DNA from: an uncultured Clostridium sp. | GTDB taxonomy: Bacteria; Bacillota; Clostridia; TANB77; CAG-465 | Direction of reading: 5' to 3' | Assembly (NCBI GenBank): GCA_905204915.1 | Contig: CAJLBR010000004.1 | Coordinates: 1-47,405, forward strand | DNA length: 47,405 nucleotides | Shown here: positions 31,988 to 41,224 of the stretch, in pieces | How positions within the stretch are numbered: the first letter of the stretch is position 1 | Layout of the letters: each line of letters starts with the position of its first letter | Translations under genes and position numbers: made by a program | Notes under the pieces: generated by a model | Databases searched by the model: none | The model's input: the letters and a program-made list of their open reading frames with translations, nothing else | What the model was told of the DNA's origin: nothing

Positions 31988-34351
31988 ATGTTAGAAATAA
32001 AAAATATAAGAAAAAGTTTTAAAACTGCTGATTTTACACAGATAGCATTAGATAATATAAGTATAAAGTTTAGAAAAAGTGAATTCGTTTCTATTTTAGG
32101 GCCAAGTGGAAGTGGAAAAACCACATTGCTTAATATAATAGGTGGTTTGGATAGATATGATAGTGGAGATTTAGTAATAAATAATAAGTCTACTAAAACA
32201 TTTAAAGATAAAGATTGGGATGCATACAGAAATAATTGTATTGGATTTGTTTTTCAAAATTATAATTTAATATCTCATATTAGTATACTTGAAAATGTTG
32301 AAATGGGAATGACTCTTAGTGGTGTAAAAACTAAGGAGAGAAGAAAAAGAGCAAAACAAGCGCTAGAAAAAGTAGGGCTTAAAGATCATATGAATAAAAG
32401 GCCTAATCAACTATCAGGTGGACAAATGCAAAGAGTAGCAATTGCGAGGGCACTAGTTAATAATCCTGATATAATAATGGCTGATGAACCTACCGGGGCA
32501 CTAGATAGTGTTACAAGTATACAAATTATGGATCTATTAAAAGAGATATCTAAAGATAAGTTAGTTATAATGGTAACTCATAATCCAGAACTTGCCCAAA
32601 AGTACTCTACTAGAATAATTGAATTAAAGGATGGAAATTTAATTTCAGATTCAAACCCAGTAACTGATGATGAAAAAGAAGGAAAGCAATACTTAATAGG
32701 AAGAACTTCTATGAGATTTTTTCAGGCATTGAAGTTATCTTTTACAAATATAATGACTAAAAAAGGTAGAACTGCTATTACAGCATTTGCATCAAGTATA
32801 GGTATAATAGGAATAGCTATTATTTTAAGCATTTCTAGTGGATTTAAGGAAAAAATTGATAAGTATATTAAGGATACAATGGATCAATTTCCAATAATTG
32901 TAAACTATAGTGCCATGATTTCCGATGAAGATAGTATAAATACTATGTCAGAAACGCAAAATGAATTGTCTGATATTATGAATAAATCAGTTGAATATCC
33001 AGATACTAAAGAAGCAGTAGCATATGATAGTTCAATGGAAAAATTGGTTCATATAAATAATATAACTGATGAATATAAAAATTATATAGAAAGCATTGAT
33101 AATAGTATATGTAGTAGTGTTGGCTACATTACAATTGGAAATTTGAATTTACTTAGAAAAGACGGAGATAAAGTAAACCCTATAAGTGTGTCTGCAGGAG
33201 TTAATAGTGAACTTTCTTCTGGAACTTCTGGACTTACATCTATGAATTGTACAACTTATCCTACTATGCTTGATAAAAATAAGAATTATTTAGAAGAATA
33301 CTATGATGTACTTGAGGGTAGATATCCAGACAATAAGAATGAAATAGTAATTGTAGTAGATCAAAAAAATAGAATTGATGTAAATGTATTAAAAGCATTA
33401 GGATATGATGTTAAAAAAGATGAGGTAATTCCATTTGAAGATTTACTAAAATTAGAAATTAAATTTATTCCAAATAATAATTATTATAAAGAATCGCTTT
33501 TTGATATGTATACATTTAATACAGATTATGAAAAAGTATATAATATGGATAATAACATAGAACTAAAAGTAGTAGGAGTAGTTAGAGGAAAATCTGATGT
33601 TACTATTTCGTTACTAGCAACTGGAATTGCATATAGCAATGAACTGGCTGAAGAAATATATGAAAATAATAAAGATTCAGATATTGTAAAAGCTCAACAA
33701 AATTTAAACTATAATATTCTTACTAGAGAGGAATTTAAAGATGAAAATTCTAAAGAACAAATATTATCATATTTAGGTGGTAATGATACACCATATGCTG
33801 TACTTATGTATCCAACAACATTTGATAATAAAACAAAATTGCTAGAATATCTAGATGAATTTAATAATGGAAAATCAAAAGATGAAAAAGTTGTTTATAC
33901 TGATTTATCTGAAACAATAACATCAATGACTAATGGAATAATGGATGCAATAACAGTAGTACTTGTTGCATTTTCTGCAATTTCTCTTGTAGTATCTTCG
34001 ATAATGATTGGAATTATAACATATATTTCAGTACTTGAAAGAACTAAAGAAATTGGAATTCTTAGAGCCATAGGTGCGAGAAAAAAAGATATAACTCGTG
34101 TGTTTAATGCCGAAACATTTATAATAGGTCTTATATCTGGTGGACTTGGACTAATTATTGCTTATTTATTGACATTTCCAATAAATAAAGTATTATATAA
34201 GTTAACTGAGTTAGAAAATGTGGCTTGTTTAAAAGCTACACATTGTATAGTATTATTGTTAATAAGTATAATACTTACACTAATAGGAGGATTTATACCA
34301 GCTAAGTTGGCAGCTAAAAAAGATCCGGTTGAAGCGCTAAGAACAGAATAA
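31988..34351 (+). CDS. MacB-type ABC protein (ATPase fused to permease)
   Basis: The 787 residues join an ABC ATPase (1-225: Walker A GPSGSGKT at 38-45, signature LSGGQMQRVAIARA, Walker B IIMADEPTGALD, His in VTHN) to a permease. The permease has one membrane helix near 265-285, an exterior domain of about 360 residues, and three helices at the C-terminus (FtsX-type, from SMTNGIMDAITVVLVAF to FIPAKLAAKKDPVEALRTE). MacB-type proteins do not carry substrates through the membrane but transmit force, in export, lipoprotein handling or peptide resistance. The ATP-binding half is complete. GAAGGGTGA precedes ATG 31988. No two-component system or second subunit is nearby. Confidence 0.9.
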   Translation: MLEIKNIRKSFKTADFTQIALDNISIKFRKSEFVSILGPSGSGKTTLLNIIGGLDRYDSGDLVINNKSTKTFKDKDWDAYRNNCIGFVFQNYNLISHISILENVEMGMTLSGVKTKERRKRAKQALEKVGLKDHMNKRPNQLSGGQMQRVAIARALVNNPDIIMADEPTGALDSVTSIQIMDLLKEISKDKLVIMVTHNPELAQKYSTRIIELKDGNLISDSNPVTDDEKEGKQYLIGRTSMRFFQALKLSFTNIMTKKGRTAITAFASSIGIIGIAIILSISSGFKEKIDKYIKDTMDQFPIIVNYSAMISDEDSINTMSETQNELSDIMNKSVEYPDTKEAVAYDSSMEKLVHINNITDEYKNYIESIDNSICSSVGYITIGNLNLLRKDGDKVNPISVSAGVNSELSSGTSGLTSMNCTTYPTMLDKNKNYLEEYYDVLEGRYPDNKNEIVIVVDQKNRIDVNVLKALGYDVKKDEVIPFEDLLKLEIKFIPNNNYYKESLFDMYTFNTDYEKVYNMDNNIELKVVGVVRGKSDVTISLLATGIAYSNELAEEIYENNKDSDIVKAQQNLNYNILTREEFKDENSKEQILSYLGGNDTPYAVLMYPTTFDNKTKLLEYLDEFNNGKSKDEKVVYTDLSETITSMTNGIMDAITVVLVAFSAISLVVSSIMIGIITYISVLERTKEIGILRAIGARKKDITRVFNAETFIIGLISGGLGLIIAYLLTFPINKVLYKLTELENVACLKATHCIVLLLISIILTLIGGFIPAKLAAKKDPVEALRTE

Positions 34352-34355
34352 ACAT

Positions 34356-34384
34356 ACAAGAAAACGTACAAGAAAACGTACAAG
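34356..34384 (+). repeat. Short 12-base tandem repeat
   Basis: ACAAGAAAACGT occurs twice in full (34356-34367 and 34368-34379) with a third partial copy ACAAG (34380-34384), just after the ABC gene. It is too short and regular for CRISPR and is probably slippage-generated. Confidence 0.8.
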
Positions 34385-34421
34385 ATGTTGACGGAGATTA
34401 AAAAATAATAATTTGAATATA

Positions 34422-34484
34422 AAAAAGGCTTTATTATGAAGTGAACAAATATAAGGTTTGCTTGAATTAGTAAAGTCTTTTTTC
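34422..34484 (+). terminator. Terminator after the ABC gene
   Basis: AAAAAGGCTTTA (34422-34433) pairs with TAAAGTCTTTTT (34471-34482) with one wobble, then T. Confidence 0.7.
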
Positions 34485-34543
34485 TTGTTTATGTCAGTTC
34501 TTAAAATTAAAATTTTAACATAGACTATAAAAGGTGATATTGG

Positions 34544-35704
34544 GTGAAAATAAAAAAAGTAACAATAGGTTTATTAATTGCACTTTTAATTGGGAGTTTA
34601 AATAAATTTGTAATAGCAGATACATCTAGTAAGAATTTTGTGGATATAGAATCTAAGTATGCTGTAGTAATAGATAGCGAGTCGGGGAGAGTTTTGTATG
34701 AAAAAAATGCTTATGATAAGAGCGCAATGGCCTCTCTTACAAAAATAATGACGTCAATACTTTTATGTGAGCATTGTAAGATGGATGAATTAATCGAAGT
34801 TCCCGCAGAGGCTACTTGGATAGGTGGATCTGAAGTTGGATTAAAAAAAGGTGATATGGTAAAAGCCGAGGATTTGCTTTATTCAATGATGTTACCAAGT
34901 GGTAATGATGCTGCTTATACAGCAGGTTTACATATAGGAGGAACTGTAGATAATTTTGCTAAAATGATGACAAATAAAGCAAAAGAAATAGGAGCATATA
35001 ATACAAGTTTTGCAAATCCACATGGACTTGATAATGAAAATCATTATTCAACAGCATATGATATGGCTCTAATTACACGATATGCACTCAAAAATAAGTA
35101 CATAAATGAAGCTGTTGGGACAAAAGTAAAAACTGTTAATCTTGGTTCTTATTCAAAAACTTTAACTAATACGAATAGATTGCTTAGACAATATTCAGAA
35201 ATTGATGGAGTAAAAACAGGTTTTACAAATTCTGCTAATAGATGTTTAATAGCATCTCAAACGATAAATAATGAAAGATATATATGCGTAATACTTGGTG
35301 CAGAAACAACAGATTTTAGATTTAATAATGCCAAAAAATTATTAGATGAATGTTTTAAAAAATATGAAAAAAAAGATATATCAGATATTTTAAACTTCTA
35401 TATAAATATTCCTGTAGAAAAAGGAAATATTGATTCTTATGAAAGAAAAATATCAGATAGTTTAGAACTTCCTTTGGCTAGTGGTGAGTATGAGAAAATC
35501 TATGTAAAACAAGATATTAAGGAAAATATAGTTCCACCAATGAGCGCAGGAGAGGTGCTAGGCAAAATAGAAGTATTCATTGATGAAGAAAAAATATATG
35601 AAAAAGAAATAAAGTTAGAAGAAGATATTAGAAAAAAAGATTTGAAAGATTACTTGAAAGATTCAGTAAAAGGTATGTTTGAACCAATAGATAATATTAT
35701 ATAA
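34544..35704 (+). CDS. D-alanyl-D-alanine carboxypeptidase (low-molecular-weight PBP)
   Basis: The 386 residues have a signal peptide (about 1-26, ending near VIADTSS) and an S11 peptidase domain with SLTK (Ser64 and Lys67), SGN (119-121) and KTG (224-226). After it comes a strand-rich PBP5-type C domain (about 270-355). The enzyme trims the last D-Ala from peptidoglycan stems outside the cell. The extreme C-terminus is charged and lacks an obvious amphipathic anchor. The start is GTG 34544, five bases after AAGGTGAT. Vegetative DacA and sporulation DacF or DacB are all possible; the sequence alone does not decide. Confidence 0.92.
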   Translation: MKIKKVTIGLLIALLIGSLNKFVIADTSSKNFVDIESKYAVVIDSESGRVLYEKNAYDKSAMASLTKIMTSILLCEHCKMDELIEVPAEATWIGGSEVGLKKGDMVKAEDLLYSMMLPSGNDAAYTAGLHIGGTVDNFAKMMTNKAKEIGAYNTSFANPHGLDNENHYSTAYDMALITRYALKNKYINEAVGTKVKTVNLGSYSKTLTNTNRLLRQYSEIDGVKTGFTNSANRCLIASQTINNERYICVILGAETTDFRFNNAKKLLDECFKKYEKKDISDILNFYINIPVEKGNIDSYERKISDSLELPLASGEYEKIYVKQDIKENIVPPMSAGEVLGKIEVFIDEEKIYEKEIKLEEDIRKKDLKDYLKDSVKGMFEPIDNII

Positions 35705-35734
35705 AAATAGTGTAGTAAATTGTCACAATATTTG

Positions 35735-35763
35735 TTGAACAAAGTTTTTATTTAATATATAAT
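35735..35763 (+). promoter_or_regulatory. Promoter of the envelope gene group at 35.8 kb
   Basis: TTGAAC (35735-35740), 17 bases, perfect TATAAT (35758-35763), just upstream of the AAGGTGA ribosome site. Confidence 0.7.
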
Positions 35764-35784
35764 ATTTCTAAGGTGAAAAGAAAT

Positions 35785-36813
35785 ATGGCGAATAATAAAC
35801 AGAAGAAAAATTCAAAACTTGTAGAAACAATTATATTTTCTATATTAATTGTGGCTGTAGTATTTTTAAATTCTTATGGTCCAATATATTTAAGAATGAT
35901 ACCATTACTTTTTATATTAGGAGTAGTTGGAAGTTTATTTTTTGGTAGAGCTGTAATTACTACTATATTTGGGATAATTACATCTATGTGTGTTGTCCAT
36001 CTAAAAAAGAAGTATGGATTTGTTGAAAATGTATTTGTAAGTTTTAATTTTGGCCTTAATATAGCACTAGGAGAACTTGCAGGAGTTCTTGTGAAAAAGA
36101 CTTATAAAGCTATGAAAAAACATAAGAAGAAATTCTATAAAAAAGAAGTTCTACTTTATATATTAACTACAGTATTTTTATTTATTGCATGTCCTGTTTT
36201 ACACGGACTTAGTAATGGAAATTTTGTGAGATATTTTAATTCTAAGCAAAAGTTAGAATCTTATTTAAAATCTGAGTATTCTGATGAATTTTCTAACTTT
36301 CATATAGTGGATGCTGAGTATAGATTACAAAGAAATACAAATTATATATTTAAAGTAAAATATGGAGATAGAGTTTATAATTTTGTAGTTTATAGAGACT
36401 CAAACTTAAGTATTATAGACGGGTATAAACAATCAGTTTTAGAGAACAATAATAATAAAATAAAAAATGATTTCTTGAGTTTTTCTGATTCCATAAAAAA
36501 AGATAATTTAAAAATCAGTTTTGACGAAAAAGTAGGAAGTATATTTTTACAGTATACTGAGAACGTAGATAATTTTACAGAATTTAATATTGATTCATAC
36601 ATAGAGTACATAATAAAAGATTTAGATAAAATTAAAGAGTTTAGTGATATTAATAGTATTAACAAAATAAATATAACTATAATGAATACTAACACATCTG
36701 AAATTAAGTACGATACAACTATAGATGTAAAGGAGTATAATAAAATAACTAATGATGAAAGTAAAAAAGAATTTTTAACTGATTCACTTTCTATTGAATA
36801 CATCGATAATTAA
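35785..36813 (+). CDS. Membrane protein with large exterior domain, unknown
   Basis: The 342 residues begin with a basic tail, then three or four membrane helices (about 12-60, 62-80 and 90-105), a Lys-rich loop (KKTYKAMKKHKKKFYKKE), one more helix (about 122-140), and a 200-residue domain that should lie outside. That domain starts with strand-rich YLKSEYSDEFSNFHIVDAEY and ends in ITIMNTNTSEIKYDTTIDV. I recognise no family. ATG 35785 is chosen over GTG 35773, which is part of the ribosome site AAGGTGA. It is 21 bases before the protease gene, so the two probably work together. Confidence 0.65.
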   Translation: MANNKQKKNSKLVETIIFSILIVAVVFLNSYGPIYLRMIPLLFILGVVGSLFFGRAVITTIFGIITSMCVVHLKKKYGFVENVFVSFNFGLNIALGELAGVLVKKTYKAMKKHKKKFYKKEVLLYILTTVFLFIACPVLHGLSNGNFVRYFNSKQKLESYLKSEYSDEFSNFHIVDAEYRLQRNTNYIFKVKYGDRVYNFVVYRDSNLSIIDGYKQSVLENNNNKIKNDFLSFSDSIKKDNLKISFDEKVGSIFLQYTENVDNFTEFNIDSYIEYIIKDLDKIKEFSDINSINKINITIMNTNTSEIKYDTTIDVKEYNKITNDESKKEFLTDSLSIEYIDN

Positions 36814-36834
36814 TTCTAAAGAACGGAGGAAAAA

Positions 36835-37719
36835 ATGCACCAACAAACAAAATTAGGGCAGGCTAGAAGATTGTCTGTAATTACTGACATATTAATATTC
36901 TTTCTTATATTAATTCTAGCATTAATTTTAATTAGCATATTTGATATAGATATAAAATTTTCAGATAATGAATACGAAGAATTAGCCTTAGTTTCTAATT
37001 TGGAATCTTCATCGTATTCTGTTGAAGAAGAAAATATGTACTATATTAGTCAAATAAAAGAAAAGTACAACATAATAGTAAGTTATGGAGAAAATACTAA
37101 AAATTCGGCTAATAAAGTAGATGCAACTGTACAAGAAAATGAGCTTATAGTAAACAATAATTTAAAGATTTTACTAGATGCACTAAAAAAATATCCACAA
37201 GATTTATTTAAGGTAATAAATCATTCTAATTATTCTATAAATATATATTTAGTGAATAGTTTTAATAATGATAACTTAGCTCTTGCTTCTAGAAATAATT
37301 TAAATGAATACAAGATATATATAAGTAATAATAGTAAATTTGAAAGATCATTTCATCATGAAATGTATCATATTCTTGAATATTTTATGAAAAGTAAAAA
37401 TCCAACTTTAGCTAATGATTGGTTTAAGCTAAATCCAAGTGAATTTTCATATACTGGAACTACAGAAAATTTGAATAGAGATTATGTATATTATGTTGCT
37501 TCAGATTTAAAGAATGCCTATTTTGTATCTAAGTATTCGAAAGTAAGTGATAAAGAAGATAGAGCAGAAGTATTTTCAGAAATAATGGTTATGGATACGA
37601 AAAAAGAATATTTAAATAATGGTGAAAATATTTATAAAAAGGCAAATTATATAACTAATGATTTGCATAAATTTATAACACAAACAGAATTTTATATAGA
37701 TAAAATTATGGAAGAATAA
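36835..37719 (+). CDS. Predicted membrane-anchored zinc metallopeptidase
   Basis: The 294 residues have one membrane helix (about 15-37) and an exterior domain with HHEMYH (174-179, that is HExxH with His175, Glu176 and His179). EDRAEVFSEIM follows with Glu245, the likely third zinc ligand of a gluzincin-type site. The layout recalls anthrax lethal factor-like and Pro-Pro endopeptidase-like domains, where HExxH is followed by an acidic helix. Close identity is not claimed. It should cut proteins or peptides at the cell surface. CGGAGG precedes ATG 36835. It is probably cotranscribed with the membrane gene before it, and a terminator follows at once. Confidence 0.75.
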   Translation: MHQQTKLGQARRLSVITDILIFFLILILALILISIFDIDIKFSDNEYEELALVSNLESSSYSVEEENMYYISQIKEKYNIIVSYGENTKNSANKVDATVQENELIVNNNLKILLDALKKYPQDLFKVINHSNYSINIYLVNSFNNDNLALASRNNLNEYKIYISNNSKFERSFHHEMYHILEYFMKSKNPTLANDWFKLNPSEFSYTGTTENLNRDYVYYVASDLKNAYFVSKYSKVSDKEDRAEVFSEIMVMDTKKEYLNNGENIYKKANYITNDLHKFITQTEFYIDKIMEE

Positions 37720-37727
37720 ATTAAAAT

Positions 37728-37767
37728 AGGAGGGCTAATTTAAACATAAAAGCTCTCTTGTTTTTTT
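37728..37767 (+). terminator. Terminator after the metallopeptidase gene
   Basis: AGGAGGGCT (37728-37736) pairs with AGCTCTCTT (37751-37759), two G-T pairs, then a T-run to 37767. Its tail overlaps the -35 region of the next promoter. Confidence 0.7.
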
Positions 37768-37786
37768 CTTTGTTTTGTGGTATAAT
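37758..37786 (+). promoter_or_regulatory. Promoter with extended -10 for the coiled-coil secreted protein
   Basis: TTGTTT (37758-37763), 17 bases ending in TGG, then TATAAT (37781-37786). TGG plus TATAAT makes an extended -10. Confidence 0.7.
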
Positions 37787-37826
37787 TATTTTGGTATTTT
37801 TTACTAAAATTTGGGAGGGTTTACAA

Positions 37827-39317
37827 ATGTTAAAAAAATATAAAATTTGCAAAATTTTTATGTTTTTAATAATTGTTGTAACATTAGGAAAAATAGAAAA
37901 TTGTTACGCTGATAATGAAGAAAAAAGCGATAGTAATAAAGCTTATGAAGATATTCAAGAATCATTAGAATATGTGAGACAAAACATAAAATATATAGAC
38001 GGTAGGGTTACAGACATGAAAAAAACAAATGCATATGAAACATACCCTGCGGTTAGATTAAATGTTGAAACTCCATTATTTGGAATTAATTCATTAATAA
38101 AAAATAAATTGCTTATTAAAGAAAATATAGCAACAACTGATATAATATCTGGTTATTCTGTTTATGATATAACTCGTACTAACAAAGTAAAAGTTCCAAG
38201 TCTTTCTGTAGGATCTGTAGTTGTTTCTACAAGAGAAATAGAACTAAACGAAAATATGTCTATGGCAGATGCTAATCAAACTTTAAAAACCGTACTTGCT
38301 GCTATGAAACAATCAAAATCTTCTAAGGAATTTATTGATGAATATATAAATAAAAATTTCAATGAATACACAGGAGAAAACTTCAAAAAGACAATAAGTG
38401 ATATAAATTCTAATGCTGATGAATTAGAAAAGAGATTGCAAGAGCAAGAAAATAAATTGATTTATTTAGATGTTATGAATTCTGAAAAGTACGAAGAATT
38501 TTTAAAAGAATATAATAATATTTATAGTTCAATTTATTCTATAAAAAAACAAATAAAAAATATATTGATATCAGAAGAAAGTATAAAAAAATGTGAGGCT
38601 AGTCTAAAGGATATTGAATCTAAAATTAATGACTTAGAAACTAATATAAATGAAGAGGAAAAAAATCTTGATAATAATTTAGATTATGCTATTAGTAAGT
38701 TTTTATATAGAAGTCAATCTAAATTAAATGATGTAAATGCTTATCTTGGAAATTCTTATGATATAGTAAGTATAGAGGATTTAAAAGATACTGCAAATAA
38801 AATAAGTGTTGAAGAGAATAAAAATGATTCTAAGAGTAAAGTTCTTATTAATTATTCAATTGTTTCAGATGATATAGTTGATTCAATGCAATATATTTTA
38901 AATGAGGAAACAGAAAACTTGTTAAATTATAAATCAAATAATGAAGAATACGCTTATGGTACTACTGAATATAAAGATATAATAAATAAATTTATAGAAA
39001 GTTATAAATCATTGACTAAAGAACAAAGTAAATTCTTTAAAAATAACTATGAAATGTTAGCTAATGATTCAAAGACTAAATTATCTAGCATTGTTGATTA
39101 TGCAGATACTGAGTATATAGCTAATGATTATTTCTACTTTAATGTTTACTTTGAAAATGATTTGGATGACTTAAATCAAAAATATAGCGGTGAAAGCTAC
39201 ATTAATGATATTAATAAATTAAACTTCTATAAACAAAATATAAATGGAGTAATAGAAAGATACCAAAATGTAAATTCAATTTACACTAGTTTAACAAAGG
39301 CAGGAAAAATAAGCTAA
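37827..39317 (+). CDS. Secreted coiled-coil-rich protein, unknown
   Basis: The 496 residues start with a signal peptide (about 1-28, ending near ENCYADN). Then come a short segment with conserved-looking PAVRLNVETPLFGINSLI and long helices with heptad character (LEKRLQEQENKLIYL, IESKINDLETNINEEEKN). It should be exported and elongated, maybe a scaffold or a wall-bound factor. No catalytic motif or sorting signal is visible. The frame is open from 37758, but GGGAGGG at 37813-37819 shows that ATG 37827 is the start. It lies 14 bases before the next gene, so the two form an operon despite very different predicted locations. Confidence 0.7.
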   Translation: MLKKYKICKIFMFLIIVVTLGKIENCYADNEEKSDSNKAYEDIQESLEYVRQNIKYIDGRVTDMKKTNAYETYPAVRLNVETPLFGINSLIKNKLLIKENIATTDIISGYSVYDITRTNKVKVPSLSVGSVVVSTREIELNENMSMADANQTLKTVLAAMKQSKSSKEFIDEYINKNFNEYTGENFKKTISDINSNADELEKRLQEQENKLIYLDVMNSEKYEEFLKEYNNIYSSIYSIKKQIKNILISEESIKKCEASLKDIESKINDLETNINEEEKNLDNNLDYAISKFLYRSQSKLNDVNAYLGNSYDIVSIEDLKDTANKISVEENKNDSKSKVLINYSIVSDDIVDSMQYILNEETENLLNYKSNNEEYAYGTTEYKDIINKFIESYKSLTKEQSKFFKNNYEMLANDSKTKLSSIVDYADTEYIANDYFYFNVYFENDLDDLNQKYSGESYINDINKLNFYKQNINGVIERYQNVNSIYTSLTKAGKIS

Positions 39318-39331
39318 AGGAAAGATAACAT

Positions 39332-40756
39332 ATGAGAAAAATTACAAATAATCAATTGAGGAAAGTTAAAAAGCCAGTAAGATATATTGGATCAGAATAT
39401 AATGAATGTATAAAAGATAAAAATAATAAGGTTAGGGTATGCAGTGCATATTCTAACCTTTATGAGATAGGTGTACTAAAGCCAAAATTTAATAGCATAT
39501 ATTATTATTTAAATGAAAGAAATGATTGCTATTTAGAAAGAACTTTTTTGCCGGATAATGATTTACTTCAAATGATGGAAAAAGATAATTTTGGATTACA
39601 AACTTTAGAAACAAAAGATTTTGTAAATGAGTTTGATATAATTATTTTCAATGTAAATGATGTACTTGAATATATAAATGTATTAAAAATGTTGAAACTA
39701 TCAAATGTTGAGATCTATTCTAAGTCTAGAACTAAAAAAGGACCAGTAGTTATTGCGATGGGAGATGCCGTTGAAAAAAACTTTTCTCCAATTGCTGACT
39801 TTATAGATTTCTTTATTATAGGACAACCTGAAGGAGTACTTGATTTAGTATTAGATAGATATAAAGAGTATAGATTACAAAATCTTACTAAAATTGATTA
39901 TCTAAGGATGTTAAAAAATATACAGGGAATATATATTCCATCTATTCATTCTAATACTCTGGTTTATAGTGCAATAAATTCCAATATAGAGTGTGAAAAT
40001 TCAAAAGTTATAATACCAAATATGGCAGAATGTTTTGAGGTACAAAAATTAAACTGTAAAACTATGGAAGTTTTAACAAACTCAAATAGACTTAGAAAAA
40101 AACTAAAATTAAAGGAAATAGATAATAATGAATATTTAGTAAGTTTTTTTACTGAGGCAATTAAGGAAAAAGTAAGAGAAGTAAAGATAAATTTTGTATT
40201 AGGACTTCCTGGAGAAAATTATCAGGATATTAAAAGTACTTGTAAATTTATGAAGAAGATTATTAGAATATATAAAGATATATTACCAGTAGCAGATTTT
40301 ATATTTAAACTTACTTTTGAATTTGAAAATTTTGTTATTTACCCTCATACAAAATTTGAGTGGTTTGGCAAAAATAATGCAGAGGATATAATAAATAAAA
40401 AAGAATTTATTGAAGAAAATGTAAGTATAGAAAATGAAAATATAAAGTTCTCTTTTGATGATCCGTATGTATTTCAATTTAAGCAGTTTCTTCTATTTTC
40501 AGATAATAAAGTATCGGATAAAATGATGGAATTAGAAGAAGCAGGTTTTATATTTTATGATTATGATAATATTCTTAATTTAGATAGCATACATTCTTTG
40601 GACTTTACGAAGTATTCAGAATATTTTAAAGAAAAAGAACTAGACGAAAGATTTCCATTTGATATGATGATTATACCAGGATATGAGAAACAAAAATTAA
40701 AAAAAGAATTTAAAGAGATTTCTTTAGAAATTAATGGGGGAGAATATGGCAAGTAA
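39332..40756 (+). CDS. Pseudoenzyme related to a TIGR03960-type radical SAM family
   Basis: The 474 residues match the N-terminal region of TIGR03960-type radical SAM proteins closely by eye. Examples are VKKPVRYIGSEYNE, YEIGVLKPKFNSIYYYLNERND, ERTFLPDNDLLQMM, IADFIDFFIIGQPEGVLD and GIYIPSIHS. The later barrel pieces FVLGLPGENYQDI and FVIYPHTKFEW are also present. The section between, which should carry the CxxxCxxC iron-sulfur motif and first half of the barrel, is cut to a short stretch with EVQKLNC and has no such motif. It cannot bind the usual 4Fe-4S cluster and should not act as a radical enzyme. The frame is intact, so the protein is probably made. AAGGAAAG precedes the start, and it overlaps smpB. 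Confidence 0.8.
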   Translation: MRKITNNQLRKVKKPVRYIGSEYNECIKDKNNKVRVCSAYSNLYEIGVLKPKFNSIYYYLNERNDCYLERTFLPDNDLLQMMEKDNFGLQTLETKDFVNEFDIIIFNVNDVLEYINVLKMLKLSNVEIYSKSRTKKGPVVIAMGDAVEKNFSPIADFIDFFIIGQPEGVLDLVLDRYKEYRLQNLTKIDYLRMLKNIQGIYIPSIHSNTLVYSAINSNIECENSKVIIPNMAECFEVQKLNCKTMEVLTNSNRLRKKLKLKEIDNNEYLVSFFTEAIKEKVREVKINFVLGLPGENYQDIKSTCKFMKKIIRIYKDILPVADFIFKLTFEFENFVIYPHTKFEWFGKNNAEDIINKKEFIEENVSIENENIKFSFDDPYVFQFKQFLLFSDNKVSDKMMELEEAGFIFYDYDNILNLDSIHSLDFTKYSEYFKEKELDERFPFDMMIIPGYEKQKLKKEFKEISLEINGGEYGK

Positions 40757-41189
40757 TAAAATTTGTATAAATAATAGAGAAATAAATTTTAAATACGAAA
40801 TAATTGAAAAGATTGAATGCGGAATAGCCTTAAAGGGAACAGAAGTAAAATCTATAAGAGATGGCGGATGTAATTTAAAAGATAGTTTTGCTATTATAAA
40901 AAATAATAATTTGATACTAAAAAATATGCATATTAGTCCATATGAAATGGGAAATATAAATAATGTTGACTCTAAAAGAGATAGAGTATTACTTGTTCAT
41001 AAAAAAGAAATAATAAAATTAATGCAACAAGTAAAACAAAATGAATTTGCATTAATTCCAAGTAAGTTATATGAAAAAGGTCGCTATATAAAAATAGAAC
41101 TTTGCGTTGCAAAAGGAAAGAAGTTGTATGATAAAAGACAAACAATGAAAGAAAAAGATGCAAAAAAACAAATAAATATATATAAATAG
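40746..41189 (+). CDS. smpB: SsrA-binding protein SmpB
   Basis: The 147 residues match SmpB, with NREINFKYEIIEKIECGIALKGTEVKSIRDG, MHISPYEMGN and the basic tail KGKKLYDKRQTMKEKDAKKQ. SmpB holds tmRNA and brings it into stalled ribosomes for rescue. The start is ATG 40746 after GGGGGAG, so it overlaps the previous gene by 11 bases. The frame is open from 40734, but those codons lie in the ribosome site. The tmRNA gene, often nearby, is not in this window. The stop codon lies inside a shared terminator. Confidence 0.95.
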   Translation: MASNKICINNREINFKYEIIEKIECGIALKGTEVKSIRDGGCNLKDSFAIIKNNNLILKNMHISPYEMGNINNVDSKRDRVLLVHKKEIIKLMQQVKQNEFALIPSKLYEKGRYIKIELCVAKGKKLYDKRQTMKEKDAKKQINIYK

Positions 41190-41224
41190 TCAGGAGAAAA
41201 AATAGTTACTCCTGACTATTTTCA
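41185..41224. terminator. Bidirectional terminator overlapping the ends of two convergent genes
   Basis: A perfect 12-base stem, 41185-41196 with 41209-41220, then T. It contains the stop of smpB (41187-41189) and encodes the last residues (NSQE) and part of the stop of the reverse gene. Confidence 0.85.

Noticed and set aside
34356..34384. Tandem 12-mers as a CRISPR array
   Set aside because: The copies are adjacent with no spacers, and only two are complete.
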